From contig NZ_BDMN01000110.1 in assembly GCF_002189065.1 (NCBI RefSeq), forward strand, positions 1 to 38,015: a stretch of DNA of 38,015 nt. Reading direction: 5' to 3'. Of the stretch, positions 15,143 through 23,598 are shown one piece after another; the stretch's first letter is position 1, and each line of letters starts with the position of its first letter. This DNA comes from Bathymodiolus platifrons methanotrophic gill symbiont (GTDB taxonomy: Bacteria; Pseudomonadota; Gammaproteobacteria; Methylococcales; Methylomonadaceae). Position numbers and translations under genes: made by a program. A model generated the notes under the pieces. That model ran no database searches. It was not told the origin of the DNA and saw nothing but the letters and a program-made list of their open reading frames with translations.

Positions 15143-16630
15143 ATGACACCAGAACAATTCAAGCAATATGCCGATCAAGGCTACAATCGAATCCCTATCG
15201 CACGTGAAGTGCTAGCAGATTTAGATACCCCATTGAGTGCGTATCTTAAATTAGCGGATGGGGCTTATTCATATCTTTTTGAATCGGTACATGGTGGAGA
15301 GCAATGGGGTCGATATTCTATTATTGGCCTACCGTGTAAATCTTTAATAAAAATATTCGGCAATGAAATTCGGATTGAAGAATCAGGGGCAGTAGTTGAA
15401 ACTTTAGAGCATGATAATCCACTGATCTGGATAGAAGAGTTTAAAGAACGTTTCAAAGTGCCGGATATAGAAAATCTCCCACGCTTTAATGGTGGTCTGG
15501 TTGGTTATTTTGGTTATGAAACCATTGGTTATATAGAACCGCGCTTAAAATCAACGGGGAAAGACGATCCGATTGCCAGCCCGGATATTTTATTGATGGT
15601 TTCTGAAGAGATATTAGTATTCGATAACCTGTCTGGCAAAATGATACTACTCACTCATGCGAATCCAGAGCAAAATAATGCATATGAGAATGCACAAGTT
15701 CGCCTTGATGAACTGATCATAAAATTACATGAGTTAAAAGCTCAAACCAATAGAGAACATAGCCCTAGGCAGGTAAATGAAGCAGATTTTGTCTCAGGAT
15801 TTACTGAGCAAGGATTTAAAGACGCGGTATTAAAAGCTAAGGAATATATTGTTGCCGGGGATGTGATGCAAGTCGTGTTATCACAGCGCTTATCTATTCC
15901 TTTTGCTGCTGTCCCGATTGATTTATATCGTGCTTTACGTTGTTTGAATCCATCACCCTATATGTATTATCTCAATTTAGGGGGTTTTCATATTGTCGGT
16001 TCTTCACCTGAAATTCTGGTTCGCTTAGAAGATGAGATGATCACTGTTCGGCCTATTGCTGGCACAAGGCCTCGTGGTAAAACTCCAGCTGAAGATTTGG
16101 CACGAGAAAAAGATTTATTAGCTGATCCTAAAGAACTGGCTGAGCATCTGATGCTAATTGATTTAGGACGTAATGACGCAGGGCGTGTGGCTAAAATAGG
16201 AACGGTTGAATTAACCGATAAAATGTTGATAGAGCGTTATTCACATGTGATGCATATTGTTTCCAATGTCACCGGAGAATTGCAGGCAGACAAAGATGCT
16301 TTTGATGTTTTGGCAGCAACTTTTCCTGCGGGAACAGTGAGTGGAGCACCCAAAATTAGGGCAATGGAAATTATTGATGAATTAGAGCCAGTAAAACGAG
16401 GCGTGTATTCAGGTGCGGTAGGCTATATTTCCTGGTCGGGAAATATGGATACCGCAATTGCCATCAGAACCGCAGTAATAAAAGATAAAACTTTACATAT
16501 ACAAGCTGGAGCAGGGATCGTTTATGATTCAGTACCCCAGAATGAATGGGATGAAACCATGAATAAAGGACGTGCAATTTTCCGTGCAGTAACAATGGCT
16601 GAGGCTGGATTAAACGGGGGCGGCTCATGA
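15143..16630 (+). CDS. trpE: Anthranilate synthase component I
   Basis: A 495-residue TrpE that, with TrpG, makes anthranilate from chorismate and glutamine, the first step of tryptophan synthesis. The feedback-site region ([20 protein letters not shown] near residues 41-60) and [10 protein letters not shown] are present, as are the catalytic blocks [35 protein letters not shown] and [21 protein letters not shown] chose the ATG at 15143, which gives the family N-terminus [19 protein letters not shown]. An in-frame start at 15047 would lie inside the MITE. The stop overlaps trpG (ATGA). Confidence 0.95.
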   Translation: MTPEQFKQYADQGYNRIPIAREVLADLDTPLSAYLKLADGAYSYLFESVHGGEQWGRYSIIGLPCKSLIKIFGNEIRIEESGAVVETLEHDNPLIWIEEFKERFKVPDIENLPRFNGGLVGYFGYETIGYIEPRLKSTGKDDPIASPDILLMVSEEILVFDNLSGKMILLTHANPEQNNAYENAQVRLDELIIKLHELKAQTNREHSPRQVNEADFVSGFTEQGFKDAVLKAKEYIVAGDVMQVVLSQRLSIPFAAVPIDLYRALRCLNPSPYMYYLNLGGFHIVGSSPEILVRLEDEMITVRPIAGTRPRGKTPAEDLAREKDLLADPKELAEHLMLIDLGRNDAGRVAKIGTVELTDKMLIERYSHVMHIVSNVTGELQADKDAFDVLAATFPAGTVSGAPKIRAMEIIDELEPVKRGVYSGAVGYISWSGNMDTAIAIRTAVIKDKTLHIQAGAGIVYDSVPQNEWDETMNKGRAIFRAVTMAEAGLNGGGS

Positions 16631-17217
16631 GCAAATGTAAAGTTGTGATGGTCGATAATTATGACTCCTTTACTTATAACCTGGTGCAATATTTTGGTGA
16701 GCTAGGTGCTGATGTCACAGTCGTACGTAATGATGAAGTCAGTGTTGATGATATTCGCGCTCTAAATCCCGATAAAATTGTAATTTCTCCTGGGCCATGT
16801 ACACCTAAAGAAGCCGGGATTTCAGTTGCTACGATCCTCAGCTTTTCTGGAGAGCTACCAATACTAGGAGTTTGTTTAGGTCATCAAAGTATTGGGAATG
16901 CTTTTGGCGGCAATATTGTTCATGCGAAAAGTATTATGCATGGCAAAGTTTCGCCGGTTTATCATAATAATGACGGTGTATTTGCAGGCTTGAATAATCC
17001 ATTTACTGCAACGCGTTATCATTCATTAGTGATTGATCAAAAAACATTGCCTGAATGTCTGGAAATTACAGCATGGACACAAGATGAACAGGGTAATATT
17101 GATGAAATCATGGGCGTACGCCATAAAGAGCTAGATATTGAAGGTGTGCAGTTTCATCCGGAATCTATTTTGACTGAGCATGGTCATGATATGTTGCGTA
17201 ATTTCCTGGAGAAATAA
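16627..17217 (+). CDS. trpG: Anthranilate synthase component II (glutamine amidotransferase)
   Basis: A 196-residue class I glutamine amidotransferase supplying ammonia to TrpE. It opens [20 protein letters not shown], then [11 protein letters not shown]. The nucleophile elbow [16 protein letters not shown] carries the catalytic Cys (about residue 83), and the His/Glu pair lies in [14 protein letters not shown] near 174. The start codon overlaps the trpE stop by 4 bases, so the subunits are translationally coupled. A homologous subunit (PabA) can serve both folate and tryptophan pathways; the trp context favours TrpG, though dual use is possible. Confidence 0.93.
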   Translation: MSKCKVVMVDNYDSFTYNLVQYFGELGADVTVVRNDEVSVDDIRALNPDKIVISPGPCTPKEAGISVATILSFSGELPILGVCLGHQSIGNAFGGNIVHAKSIMHGKVSPVYHNNDGVFAGLNNPFTATRYHSLVIDQKTLPECLEITAWTQDEQGNIDEIMGVRHKELDIEGVQFHPESILTEHGHDMLRNFLEK

Positions 17218-17286
17218 ACCCAGGGTATTTCATGTACCTTCTCGTTTGCTGAATTATTGTGTGTAAAACGCAGCTAACCAAATAAA

Positions 17287-18294
17287 ATGAATATACAAAC
17301 GGCCTTACAAGCAGTATTGGAGAAACAAGACCTTTCTCGCCAGGAAATGCGTGATGTTATGCGCAGTATTATGAGTGGTGAGAGCAGCTCTGCACAAATA
17401 GCGGGGTTTTTAATCGCCTTACGTTGCAAAGGTGAAACGGTAGAAGAAATTACTGCCGCTGCCGAAGTGATGCGTGAACTTGCTAGCAAAGTAAATATAC
17501 AGGGCGAACATATTATCGATACCTGCGGAACCGGGGGCGATGGCGCAAACACATTTAACATCTCGACTACTTGTGCCTTTGTTGTCGCTGCTGCAGGAGG
17601 AGCTGTTGCCAAACATGGCAATCGTTCAGTTTCCAGCCGTTCAGGTAGTGCGGATGTGCTTGAGGCAGCAGGAGTTAATCTGAATCTATCTGCCGATCAG
17701 GTAGCGCAATGCGTTAATAGCATTGGTGTTGGATTTTTATTTGCGCAAAAGCATCATGGCGCTATGAAGCATGTTGGAGGTCCACGCAAGGAAATGGGTG
17801 TACGTACACTCTTTAATTTGCTGGGCCCTTTAGCAAACCCCGCGGGTGCTCCAAACCAGTTAATCGGTGTTTTTGACAAGCAATGGGTAGAGCCAGTCGC
17901 TCATGTATTAAAAGCGCTAGGTAGTGAGCATGTTTTAGTTGTACATGCTGATGATGGATTGGATGAAATCAGTATTGCCAGCGAGACCACGGTAGCAGAG
18001 TTAAATAAGGGTGAAATTACGACTTACCGTATTAGTCCTGAGCAATTTGGCTTGCAGCGTGCCAATTTAGCTGATTTAGCGGTAACAGATGTTGAACACA
18101 GTTTAGCCGTGGTAATGTCTGCATTAAATAACCAACCCGGTCCTGCTCGAGATATAGTTGTCTTAAATTCAGGTGCAGCCATTTATGCAGCGGGTTTGGT
18201 GGATTCTTTAGCTGCCGGCATCGCTAAGGCACAAGAGGTTTTAGCTTCTGGCGCAGCAAAGGAAAAGCTGGATGCGCTGGTAAATTTTCACTGA
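17287..18294 (+). CDS. trpD: Anthranilate phosphoribosyltransferase
   Basis: A 335-residue TrpD that joins anthranilate to PRPP, the second committed step. The PRPP and anthranilate motifs are clear: [18 protein letters not shown] near residues 78-95, [20 protein letters not shown] near 107-126, and [19 protein letters not shown] near 157-175. Length is typical. It follows trpG by 69 bases, in a gap that shows no strong terminator. A large hairpin lies between it and trpC. Confidence 0.95.
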   Translation: MNIQTALQAVLEKQDLSRQEMRDVMRSIMSGESSSAQIAGFLIALRCKGETVEEITAAAEVMRELASKVNIQGEHIIDTCGTGGDGANTFNISTTCAFVVAAAGGAVAKHGNRSVSSRSGSADVLEAAGVNLNLSADQVAQCVNSIGVGFLFAQKHHGAMKHVGGPRKEMGVRTLFNLLGPLANPAGAPNQLIGVFDKQWVEPVAHVLKALGSEHVLVVHADDGLDEISIASETTVAELNKGEITTYRISPEQFGLQRANLADLAVTDVEHSLAVVMSALNNQPGPARDIVVLNSGAAIYAAGLVDSLAAGIAKAQEVLASGAAKEKLDALVNFH

Positions 18295-18318
18295 TTTTAG
18301 ATTTCCCAAATAATCTGT

Positions 18319-18372
18319 GTAGGGCGTGGCTTTAGCCCGCAGTATGAAAGGCGGGCTAAAGCCACGCCCTAC
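18319..18372. repeat. GTAGGGCG palindromic element inside the trp operon
   Basis: Two perfect 22-base arms (18319-18340, 18351-18372) start GTAGGGCGTGGCTTTAGC and read back on the other strand, with a 10-base loop. The same element is at 24996-25050. It lies between trpD and trpC, and its RNA stem could lower downstream expression or protect the upstream mRNA. There is no T-tract. Confidence 0.88.
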
Positions 18373-18444
18373 AGTAATGTTTAACAGTTATGTTCTATTT
18401 ATGAATAGCACACAACTATGAACTTTTTCGAACAAAACATTCCT

Positions 18445-19245
18445 ATGACCGATACTCCTGATATTTTAAAAAAGATACTTGCTACAAAAGCTGAAGAAGT
18501 TGCAAAACGCAAACAACGTATGTCAGTTGCTGATTTAGCAGGCATTATTAGCGATACAGAAACACCGCGTGGTTTTGCTCTGGCTTTGCAAGATAAAGCA
18601 GCTAGTAAAAAGCCTGCCATTATTGCTGAAGTGAAGAAAGCATCTCCAAGCAAAGGGGTTATTAGAGAAAATTTCAAACCTGTTGAAATTGCGCAGGATT
18701 ACGCAATGAGTGGCGCAACTTGTCTTTCGGTATTAACCGATAAAGAATATTTTCAGGGCGGTGAAGTTAATATGCAACTGGCTCGGCAAGCCTGTCCTTT
18801 GCCGGTATTACGTAAGGATTTTATGATTGATCCTTATCAGATACATGAGTCACGGGCATTAGGTGCGGATTGTATATTATTAATTGTTGCTGCTTTATCG
18901 GATACGCAAATGCATGAACTGGCGGATACGACAAAAGAATTGGGTATGGATATACTGGTCGAAGTGCATGATAAAGCAGAAATGGAACGTGCTTTAAAAC
19001 TGGATACGCCATTAATGGGTATTAATAATCGTAACCTACGCACATTTGAAACGTCGCTACAGACTACGCTAAATTTACAAGCCATGGTGCCGGAAGATCG
19101 TTTGGTGATTACCGAAAGCGGCATTCACACTCCAGAAGATGTGCAATTAATGATGGATAATGATATTTATACCTTCCTGGTAGGTGAGGCATTTATGAGG
19201 GCTGAGCAGCCAGGTGCAAAAATGCGTGAATTGTTTTCACTTTAG
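18445..19245 (+). CDS. trpC: Indole-3-glycerol-phosphate synthase
   Basis: A 266-residue TrpC, a TIM-barrel enzyme that closes the indole ring from CdRP. The motifs are [17 protein letters not shown] near residue 55, [20 protein letters not shown] near 118, [16 protein letters not shown] near 182 and [12 protein letters not shown] near 221. It is monofunctional: there is no fused TrpF domain. I chose the ATG at 18445 ([20 protein letters not shown]), the typical family N-terminus. An ATG at 18418 would add nine residues and neither has a good ribosome site. It is separated from trpD by a palindromic element. Confidence 0.94.
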   Translation: MTDTPDILKKILATKAEEVAKRKQRMSVADLAGIISDTETPRGFALALQDKAASKKPAIIAEVKKASPSKGVIRENFKPVEIAQDYAMSGATCLSVLTDKEYFQGGEVNMQLARQACPLPVLRKDFMIDPYQIHESRALGADCILLIVAALSDTQMHELADTTKELGMDILVEVHDKAEMERALKLDTPLMGINNRNLRTFETSLQTTLNLQAMVPEDRLVITESGIHTPEDVQLMMDNDIYTFLVGEAFMRAEQPGAKMRELFSL

Positions 19246-19346
19246 TCAGAAAGTTTAAAATAATAAATCAGACTGACCGAGGTAAAAGAATAAGCTGGTA
19301 GAGCAGCTAGTTACTCATTGCCTACACAGATTCCAGCGTTTGCAGC

Positions 19347-19369
19347 TCCCTGTCAATAAAAGACAGGGA
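19347..19369. terminator. Possible bidirectional terminator between trpC and a convergent gene
   Basis: TCCCTGTC and GACAGGGA form an eight-base perfect stem with a seven-base A-rich loop, followed by ACTTTATTTAT. It lies between convergent trpC and the gene ending at 19419. The T-tract is interrupted, so strength is uncertain. Confidence 0.6.
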
Positions 19370-19418
19370 ACTTTATTTATCTTGAATTAGTCGTATGGAT
19401 TAATTGAAGCCTACAGGG

Positions 19419-19895
19419 CTAAACTTTATATTTATCCATCGCTTTTATCACCGAAAGTGCTTCAGCGACAACCACTTTCGTAGCATCATCCAGTTCATTA
19501 TTTTTATAGATTTTTTCTAGTAAACCTTCTTCGACCAGGGCTTCTTTTATCCAGCGTTTAACCATTCTATAGCTGCCCGCCACTTTTGCTTCTTCGCCCG
19601 TTGCCGGATTTTTCATCATAACAGTGCGTAATTCAATTTTAGGCGATGCTAGTTTATTGGTTTTAGGCTTTGTTTTAGCTTGAGTTGCCTGCGCAGGTTT
19701 GGCTTTTTTAGTTGCACCTTGTTTAGTAGAAATTTCGTCAACTTTTACAGTAGCTGCTACATTCGCTGGTGATTTAGAACTTATCTTATCATCCACTTTT
19801 GCGCTGTTGCTTTGTTGCCCGTCATCATCATTAACAGAGCTATAGACAACATAGGCTACATAGATAACCACTAAAATAAAAAGAATCTCAAACAT
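19419..19895 (-). CDS. Small membrane-anchored protein of unknown function
   Basis: A 158-residue protein. An N-terminal hydrophobic helix (FEILFILVVIYVAYVVYSSV) is followed by a low-complexity Ala/Lys/Thr-rich linker (about residues 25-85). A compact C-terminal domain follows, with VMMKNPATGEEAKV, YRMVKRWIKEALVEEGLLEK and IYKNNELDDATKVVV. It looks like a bitopic inner-membrane protein with a cytoplasmic or periplasmic domain on a flexible tether. I recognise no enzymatic motif and can only say that the C-terminal domain looks like a conserved gammaproteobacterial unknown. It is convergent with trpC. Confidence 0.75.
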   Translation of the reverse strand: MFEILFILVVIYVAYVVYSSVNDDDGQQSNSAKVDDKISSKSPANVAATVKVDEISTKQGATKKAKPAQATQAKTKPKTNKLASPKIELRTVMMKNPATGEEAKVAGSYRMVKRWIKEALVEEGLLEKIYKNNELDDATKVVVAEALSVIKAMDKYKV

Positions 19896-20059
19896 GGTAC
19901 TGCACTCCTGAATATTTATTATTGTTATTATATAAAACCCGAGTATAGGTTAAACTAACAAAATACACCAGAATCAATTGTTTATTCCAATTCTCGTTCA
20001 TGTCTTTAAGCAATTTTCTATTGCGCTCTATAATTCCACGCTCAACTGATTTTTCTAGT

Positions 20060-20226
20060 TTAAGGAGCGAGGATTTAATAATACCCGAAAGTATGACGCA
20101 GGTTTTTGGTTTCACAGTCGTGCTTGGAAAACAGGCGCATAGCAGGCTATGCAACTGTTTTTATAGTGCGGCTGTGGAGCCAAAAGACAAGTCAGGCTCG
20201 GGTATTATTGAGTTCTCACTCCTAAG
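20060..20226. repeat. ~165-bp long imperfect palindrome, copy 3
   Basis: Same family as 8586-8751 and 8901-9064. The tip GCATAGC/GCTATGC is perfect, the inner arm AAAACAG pairs with CTGTTTT, and the middle CACAGTCG with GGCTGTGG. The outer AATAATACCCGA pairs with TCGGGTATTATT, and the ends with AGGAGCGAG/CTCACTCCT. Its right end overlaps the stop of the retropepsin copy. The plus-strand frame at 20000-20230 inside it is not a gene. Confidence 0.8.
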
Positions 20227-20630
20227 GTAACTCGATCACCATCTTGCCATCAAACTGAGTGACTTTAAACTTTTTTAGAACAGTCATGCCAATTAAAACC
20301 CGATCTAGTTTTTCAAGAATAAGTGCATGCGTATTTTTCAAGGTGATAGACCCGATTGTTAAAGTAGCTATCGTGGTTTGATATGCTCTCACGTTTCCTG
20401 CTGCTGTACTACTGACAACAGGCATACCAAATATTAAACCTGCCTGTTTAGCTAATTTACTAGGAACTGCTACTGAGGTTGCGCCGGTATCGATCATAAA
20501 CTCCATTTTATGCTTATTAATCATTCCGATTCCGGAATAATGTCCTCTTCTGTCAGCCGAAATAATGATTCCTTGCTGCGTACTTTTAATTGGATTTTCA
20601 AGTAGTGCGTGTTGAATAATGTCATTCGGG
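20205..20630. repeat. Duplicated block A (retropepsin locus)
   Basis: This 426-base block is repeated as 20676-21102 (427 bases). I see two differences: G/A near 20580, changing Thr to Met, and one extra C in the other copy at 20822-20825. A MITE fragment lies exactly between the two blocks. Confidence 0.9.
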
Positions 20631-20635
20631 AGCAT
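20222..20635 (-). CDS. Retropepsin-like aspartic protease, copy A, lacking signal peptide
   Basis: A 137-residue single-domain aspartic protease of clan AA. The catalytic motif is FMIDTGATSVAVPSKLAKQA and the C-terminal end is intact (ALILEKLDRVLIGMTVLKKF, ending VIELP). Such proteins are usually exported or membrane-anchored and dimerise for activity. Compared with copy B, this one lacks the N-terminal membrane/signal segment. Its ATG (20633-20635) is supplied by the adjacent MITE fragment and only two new residues precede the shared sequence. It may be translated but mislocalised, or it may be dead. It was produced by the local duplication. Confidence 0.75.
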   Translation of the reverse strand: MLPNDIIQHALLENPIKSTQQGIIISADRRGHYSGIGMINKHKMEFMIDTGATSVAVPSKLAKQAGLIFGMPVVSSTAAGNVRAYQTTIATLTIGSITLKNTHALILEKLDRVLIGMTVLKKFKVTQFDGKMVIELP

Positions 20636-20675
20636 AGTTTCAATTTTACCATAAATAATTATTGGGAAACTTCAG
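20632..20675 (-). mobile_element. MITE terminal fragment
   Basis: These 44 bases are the reverse complement of the first 44 bases of the 204-bp MITE at 13193 and 14879, including the full terminal repeat CTGAAGTTTCCCAATAATT. The other 160 bases are missing. It sits exactly at the junction of the duplicated retropepsin blocks. Confidence 0.92.
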
Positions 20676-21102
20676 TTATTGAGTTCTCACTCCTAAGGTA
20701 ACTCGATCACCATCTTGCCATCAAACTGAGTGACTTTAAACTTTTTTAGAACAGTCATGCCAATTAAAACCCGATCTAGTTTTTCAAGAATAAGTGCATG
20801 CGTATTTTTCAAGGTGATAGACCCCGATTGTTAAAGTAGCTATCGTGGTTTGATATGCTCTCACGTTTCCTGCTGCTGTACTACTGACAACAGGCATACC
20901 AAATATTAAACCTGCCTGTTTAGCTAATTTACTAGGAACTGCTACTGAGGTTGCGCCGGTATCGATCATAAACTCCATTTTATGCTTATTAATCATTCCG
21001 ATTCCGGAATAATGTCCTCTTCTGTCAGCCGAAATAATGATTCCTTGCTGCATACTTTTAATTGGATTTTCAAGTAGTGCGTGTTGAATAATGTCATTCG
21101 GG
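20676..21102. repeat. Duplicated block B (retropepsin locus)
   Basis: Second copy of 20205-20630, starting right after the MITE terminal repeat with TTATTGAG. It has one extra base relative to block A, which breaks the reading frame of the gene it carries. Confidence 0.9.
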
Positions 21103-21200
21103 TGCTCAATTGCATAACTTGGCGATTGCCTAGTCAGGAAATTGTCTGCTGCCAAATACATGAGAACGAAAGTAATAAAAACAAACAAGAGTGGCTTCAT
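20693..21200 (-). pseudogene. Retropepsin-like aspartic protease, copy B, frameshifted
   Basis: This copy has the complete N-terminus: a hydrophobic export or anchor segment (MKPLLFVFITFVLMYLAADN), then the protease domain with FMIDTGATSVAVPSKLAKQA. The frame breaks after TIATLTIG because of one extra C in the run at 20822-20825, and ends early at 138 residues. Restoring one base gives about 168 residues ending VIELP, the same as copy A. The run of four C makes a sequencing or slippage error plausible; if so, this is the functional gene. Clan AA proteases of this kind are common in proteobacteria, with poorly defined substrates. Confidence 0.8.
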
Positions 21201-21235
21201 TTTGATTAACTTAGGTTGAGGGGCACTAGGATATG

Positions 21236-21320
21236 CCGGAAGTTAGATTTATCCTGCATCTAACTCAATGCGGGACTAAAGTTTCACTTCCGGTGCTGGT
21301 GTGGGTAACGATCCACACCT
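21236..21320. other. Cluster of inverted repeats between the DUF934 gene and retropepsin gene
   Basis: Three stems crowd into 85 bases: CCGGAAGT (21236-21243) with ACTTCCGG (21286-21293), nested around AGTTAGAT (21241-21248) with ATCTAACT (21258-21265), then GGTGTGG (21298-21304) with CCACACC. They lie in the spacer downstream of the cysI-type operon. This could be a terminator region, a repeat element or a structured RNA; no T-tract follows on the minus strand. Confidence 0.5.
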
Positions 21321-21347
21321 CGGGTGATGTGATATTTGTAACTCTAC

Positions 21348-21797
21348 TTAGGCAACGGACTCTTGGGAATCTACTGAAAAATCACTCATGGATTGAATGA
21401 CTTGTTGCGCATTGTCCTGATCATTTAACTCAAAACTACTGACACCGACACGGTTTAGATAAAAAACCTGATCGCGCATAAAATCACCACTGGCACGAAT
21501 ATCACCGGTATATCCATAACGACTGCGCAATAAACGGGCATGAGTAAAAGCGCGTCCATCGGTAAACACTGGGATATATAGCTCAATCAATTGAAAGTGA
21601 GACAAATCACTAGCAATTTCATCTAGCTCCACATCAGACTCAAGTCTTAAACCCAGATGTTTAACCTTAGATAATTGCTCGCGCTCTTGCTGCCACCGGA
21701 CTAAAGAAACAATAATATAGTCAGCTTTTAACGGTGTTTCGTCAACGATATAAGCCCAGTTATCCTGAGTAACTTGCTTATCTTTAATGAGTTGCAT
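21348..21797 (-). CDS. DUF934-domain protein, partner of sulfite reductase
   Basis: A 149-residue DUF934 protein. The family block DGRAFTHARLLRSRYGYTGD then IRASGDFMRDQVFYLNRVG is clear near residues 79-116. DUF934 proteins are almost always encoded beside a CysI/NirA-type hemoprotein and may take part in electron transfer to it or in its assembly; the molecular role is not established. It overlaps the 3' end of the reductase gene by 14 bases on the same strand, so the two are co-expressed. Confidence 0.88.
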   Translation of the reverse strand: MQLIKDKQVTQDNWAYIVDETPLKADYIIVSLVRWQQEREQLSKVKHLGLRLESDVELDEIASDLSHFQLIELYIPVFTDGRAFTHARLLRSRYGYTGDIRASGDFMRDQVFYLNRVGVSSFELNDQDNAQQVIQSMSDFSVDSQESVA

Positions 21798-23439
21798 ATG
21801 TTTTCTCCTTAAATGGGGCTATACCAACACGCCTAACCGTGGCTAGAAATGATTCATCTTCATTAATACGCTGCTCAATATAGACTTCAAGTAGGGTTTT
21901 AACGACTGAGGTAACATCTTCCTTGCTAACAGCAGGCCCCAAGCGATGACCAATAGCAGCATCATTTTCAGAGGATCCGCCTAATGTTATCTGATACCAT
22001 TCGACGCCTTTTTTATCAACCCCCAGAATACCGATATGACCAACGCTTTGATGCGCACAGCCATTCATACAACCTGAGATATTGATTTTTAAATCGCCTA
22101 AATCATGGATGTAATCCATAGAGTCTAAAGCTTCATTGATCTCTTTGGCAACGCCGATCGACCCTGCATTTGCAAGAGAGCAATAATCCAGACCAGGGCA
22201 GCAGATCATATCAGTCGCTTTACCAATATTGGGTGTTGCCAGCTTTAAAGCATCTAGTTTTTTCCATAAATCGAATAAATCGGCCTGCTTTACATCAGCT
22301 AATACTAGATTTTGACGGTGAGTAACCCGTACCATACCAAAACTGTGTTGATCAGCTAGCTCTGCAATAGCATCAAGCTGGCTTTCAGTACAATCTCCCG
22401 GTGGGCTATCGGGTGCTTTTAATGAAATATAAACGGCATGATAACCGTCTACTTTATGCTCTGCGATATTATGCTTAAGCCAGGTAGAAAAATCAGCATT
22501 ATTAGCTGAGTTATCGGCATAACTTGTATCTTGTGCTGCATTAGCCTGGTAAGCAGGAGGCGTAAATTGTTGCTGTATTTCGCTGATACGCTCTGAACTT
22601 AATTCCAGTTTATCTTTAATTAAATCCCATTCAGCCTCTATTTGTTTTCTGATTTCTGTGAGACCTGTTTCTCTTACCAGTATCTTAATCCGGGCTTTAT
22701 ATTTATTATCACGGCGTCCATAGAGATTATAAACACGTAATATAGCTTCCAGATAAGACAGTAAATGTTTCTTCTCTAAAAATGGTCTGACAATTTGACC
22801 AATGACAGGTGTACGGCCTAAGCCACCGCCAACAAAGAGGGAAAACCCCACTTCACCCTGGTCATTTTTAACCAGTTGCAAACCTATATCATGGAATCGA
22901 ATTGCGGCACGATCCTGCTGGGATCCACTTACTGCAATTTTGAATTTGCGCGGTAAATAGGCAAACTCTGGATGAAAGATGGTCCATTGACGAATTATTT
23001 CGCAATAGGGCCGCGGATCTTCTAGCTCATCAATAGCAACACCTGCCAATTGGTCAGAGGTAGTATTTCTAAGGCAGTTCCCACTAGTCTGTATGGCATG
23101 CATTTGTACGCTGGCTAGTTCCTCTAGTATATCGGGAACTCTTTCCAGTGCCGGCCAGTTAAACTGTATATTTTGCCGGGTAGTAAAATGACAGAAGCCT
23201 TTATCATAATCACGGGCAATTGATGCCAGCTTTCTGACCTGTTTACTCGATAGTAAGCCATAAGGTCCGGCTATACGTAATAAAGGGGCATGTGTCTGCA
23301 CATACACGCCATTCATTAAACGTAATGCGCGGTATTTATCATCGGCAATTTCACCTTTTAAAAAGCGTTCAGTCTGATCACGAAACTGGGTGACACGTTC
23401 ATCAATGAGAGTTTGATCTTTATCGTTATATTGATACAT
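21784..23439 (-). CDS. cysI: Sulfite reductase hemoprotein (CysI/NirA type)
   Basis: A 551-residue siroheme/[4Fe-4S] reductase that reduces sulfite to sulfide (or nitrite to ammonia) in the cytoplasm. The two ferredoxin-like repeats are visible, with the substrate-binding region HFTTRQNIQFNW near residues 84-95. The cluster cysteines are in CCPGLDYCSLANAGSIG (CX5C) and NISGCMNGCAHQSVGHIG (CX3C). The neighbouring DUF934 gene and the sequence style favour assimilatory sulfite reductase over nitrite reductase. No cysJ flavoprotein is adjacent, so ferredoxin or another donor is likely. Confidence 0.88.
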   Translation of the reverse strand: MYQYNDKDQTLIDERVTQFRDQTERFLKGEIADDKYRALRLMNGVYVQTHAPLLRIAGPYGLLSSKQVRKLASIARDYDKGFCHFTTRQNIQFNWPALERVPDILEELASVQMHAIQTSGNCLRNTTSDQLAGVAIDELEDPRPYCEIIRQWTIFHPEFAYLPRKFKIAVSGSQQDRAAIRFHDIGLQLVKNDQGEVGFSLFVGGGLGRTPVIGQIVRPFLEKKHLLSYLEAILRVYNLYGRRDNKYKARIKILVRETGLTEIRKQIEAEWDLIKDKLELSSERISEIQQQFTPPAYQANAAQDTSYADNSANNADFSTWLKHNIAEHKVDGYHAVYISLKAPDSPPGDCTESQLDAIAELADQHSFGMVRVTHRQNLVLADVKQADLFDLWKKLDALKLATPNIGKATDMICCPGLDYCSLANAGSIGVAKEINEALDSMDYIHDLGDLKINISGCMNGCAHQSVGHIGILGVDKKGVEWYQITLGGSSENDAAIGHRLGPAVSKEDVTSVVKTLLEVYIEQRINEDESFLATVRRVGIAPFKEKTYATH

Positions 23440-23598
23440 ATTTAAGCGCTAATATAAGCGTATTGAATAGAGTCTTTAATCATATACCGCTAGCGATTAA
23501 ATGACAAAATAAATTAGTTGATGATATCATATGCGGTTGAGTTTAAAGAAAATTCTATAAAAATAATTATTAATTCATTGAAAGCCTAGGGGGTTGTT

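Noticed and set aside
20000-20230. 76-codon plus-strand frame
   Set aside because: It covers a palindromic repeat element and shows no protein-like features.
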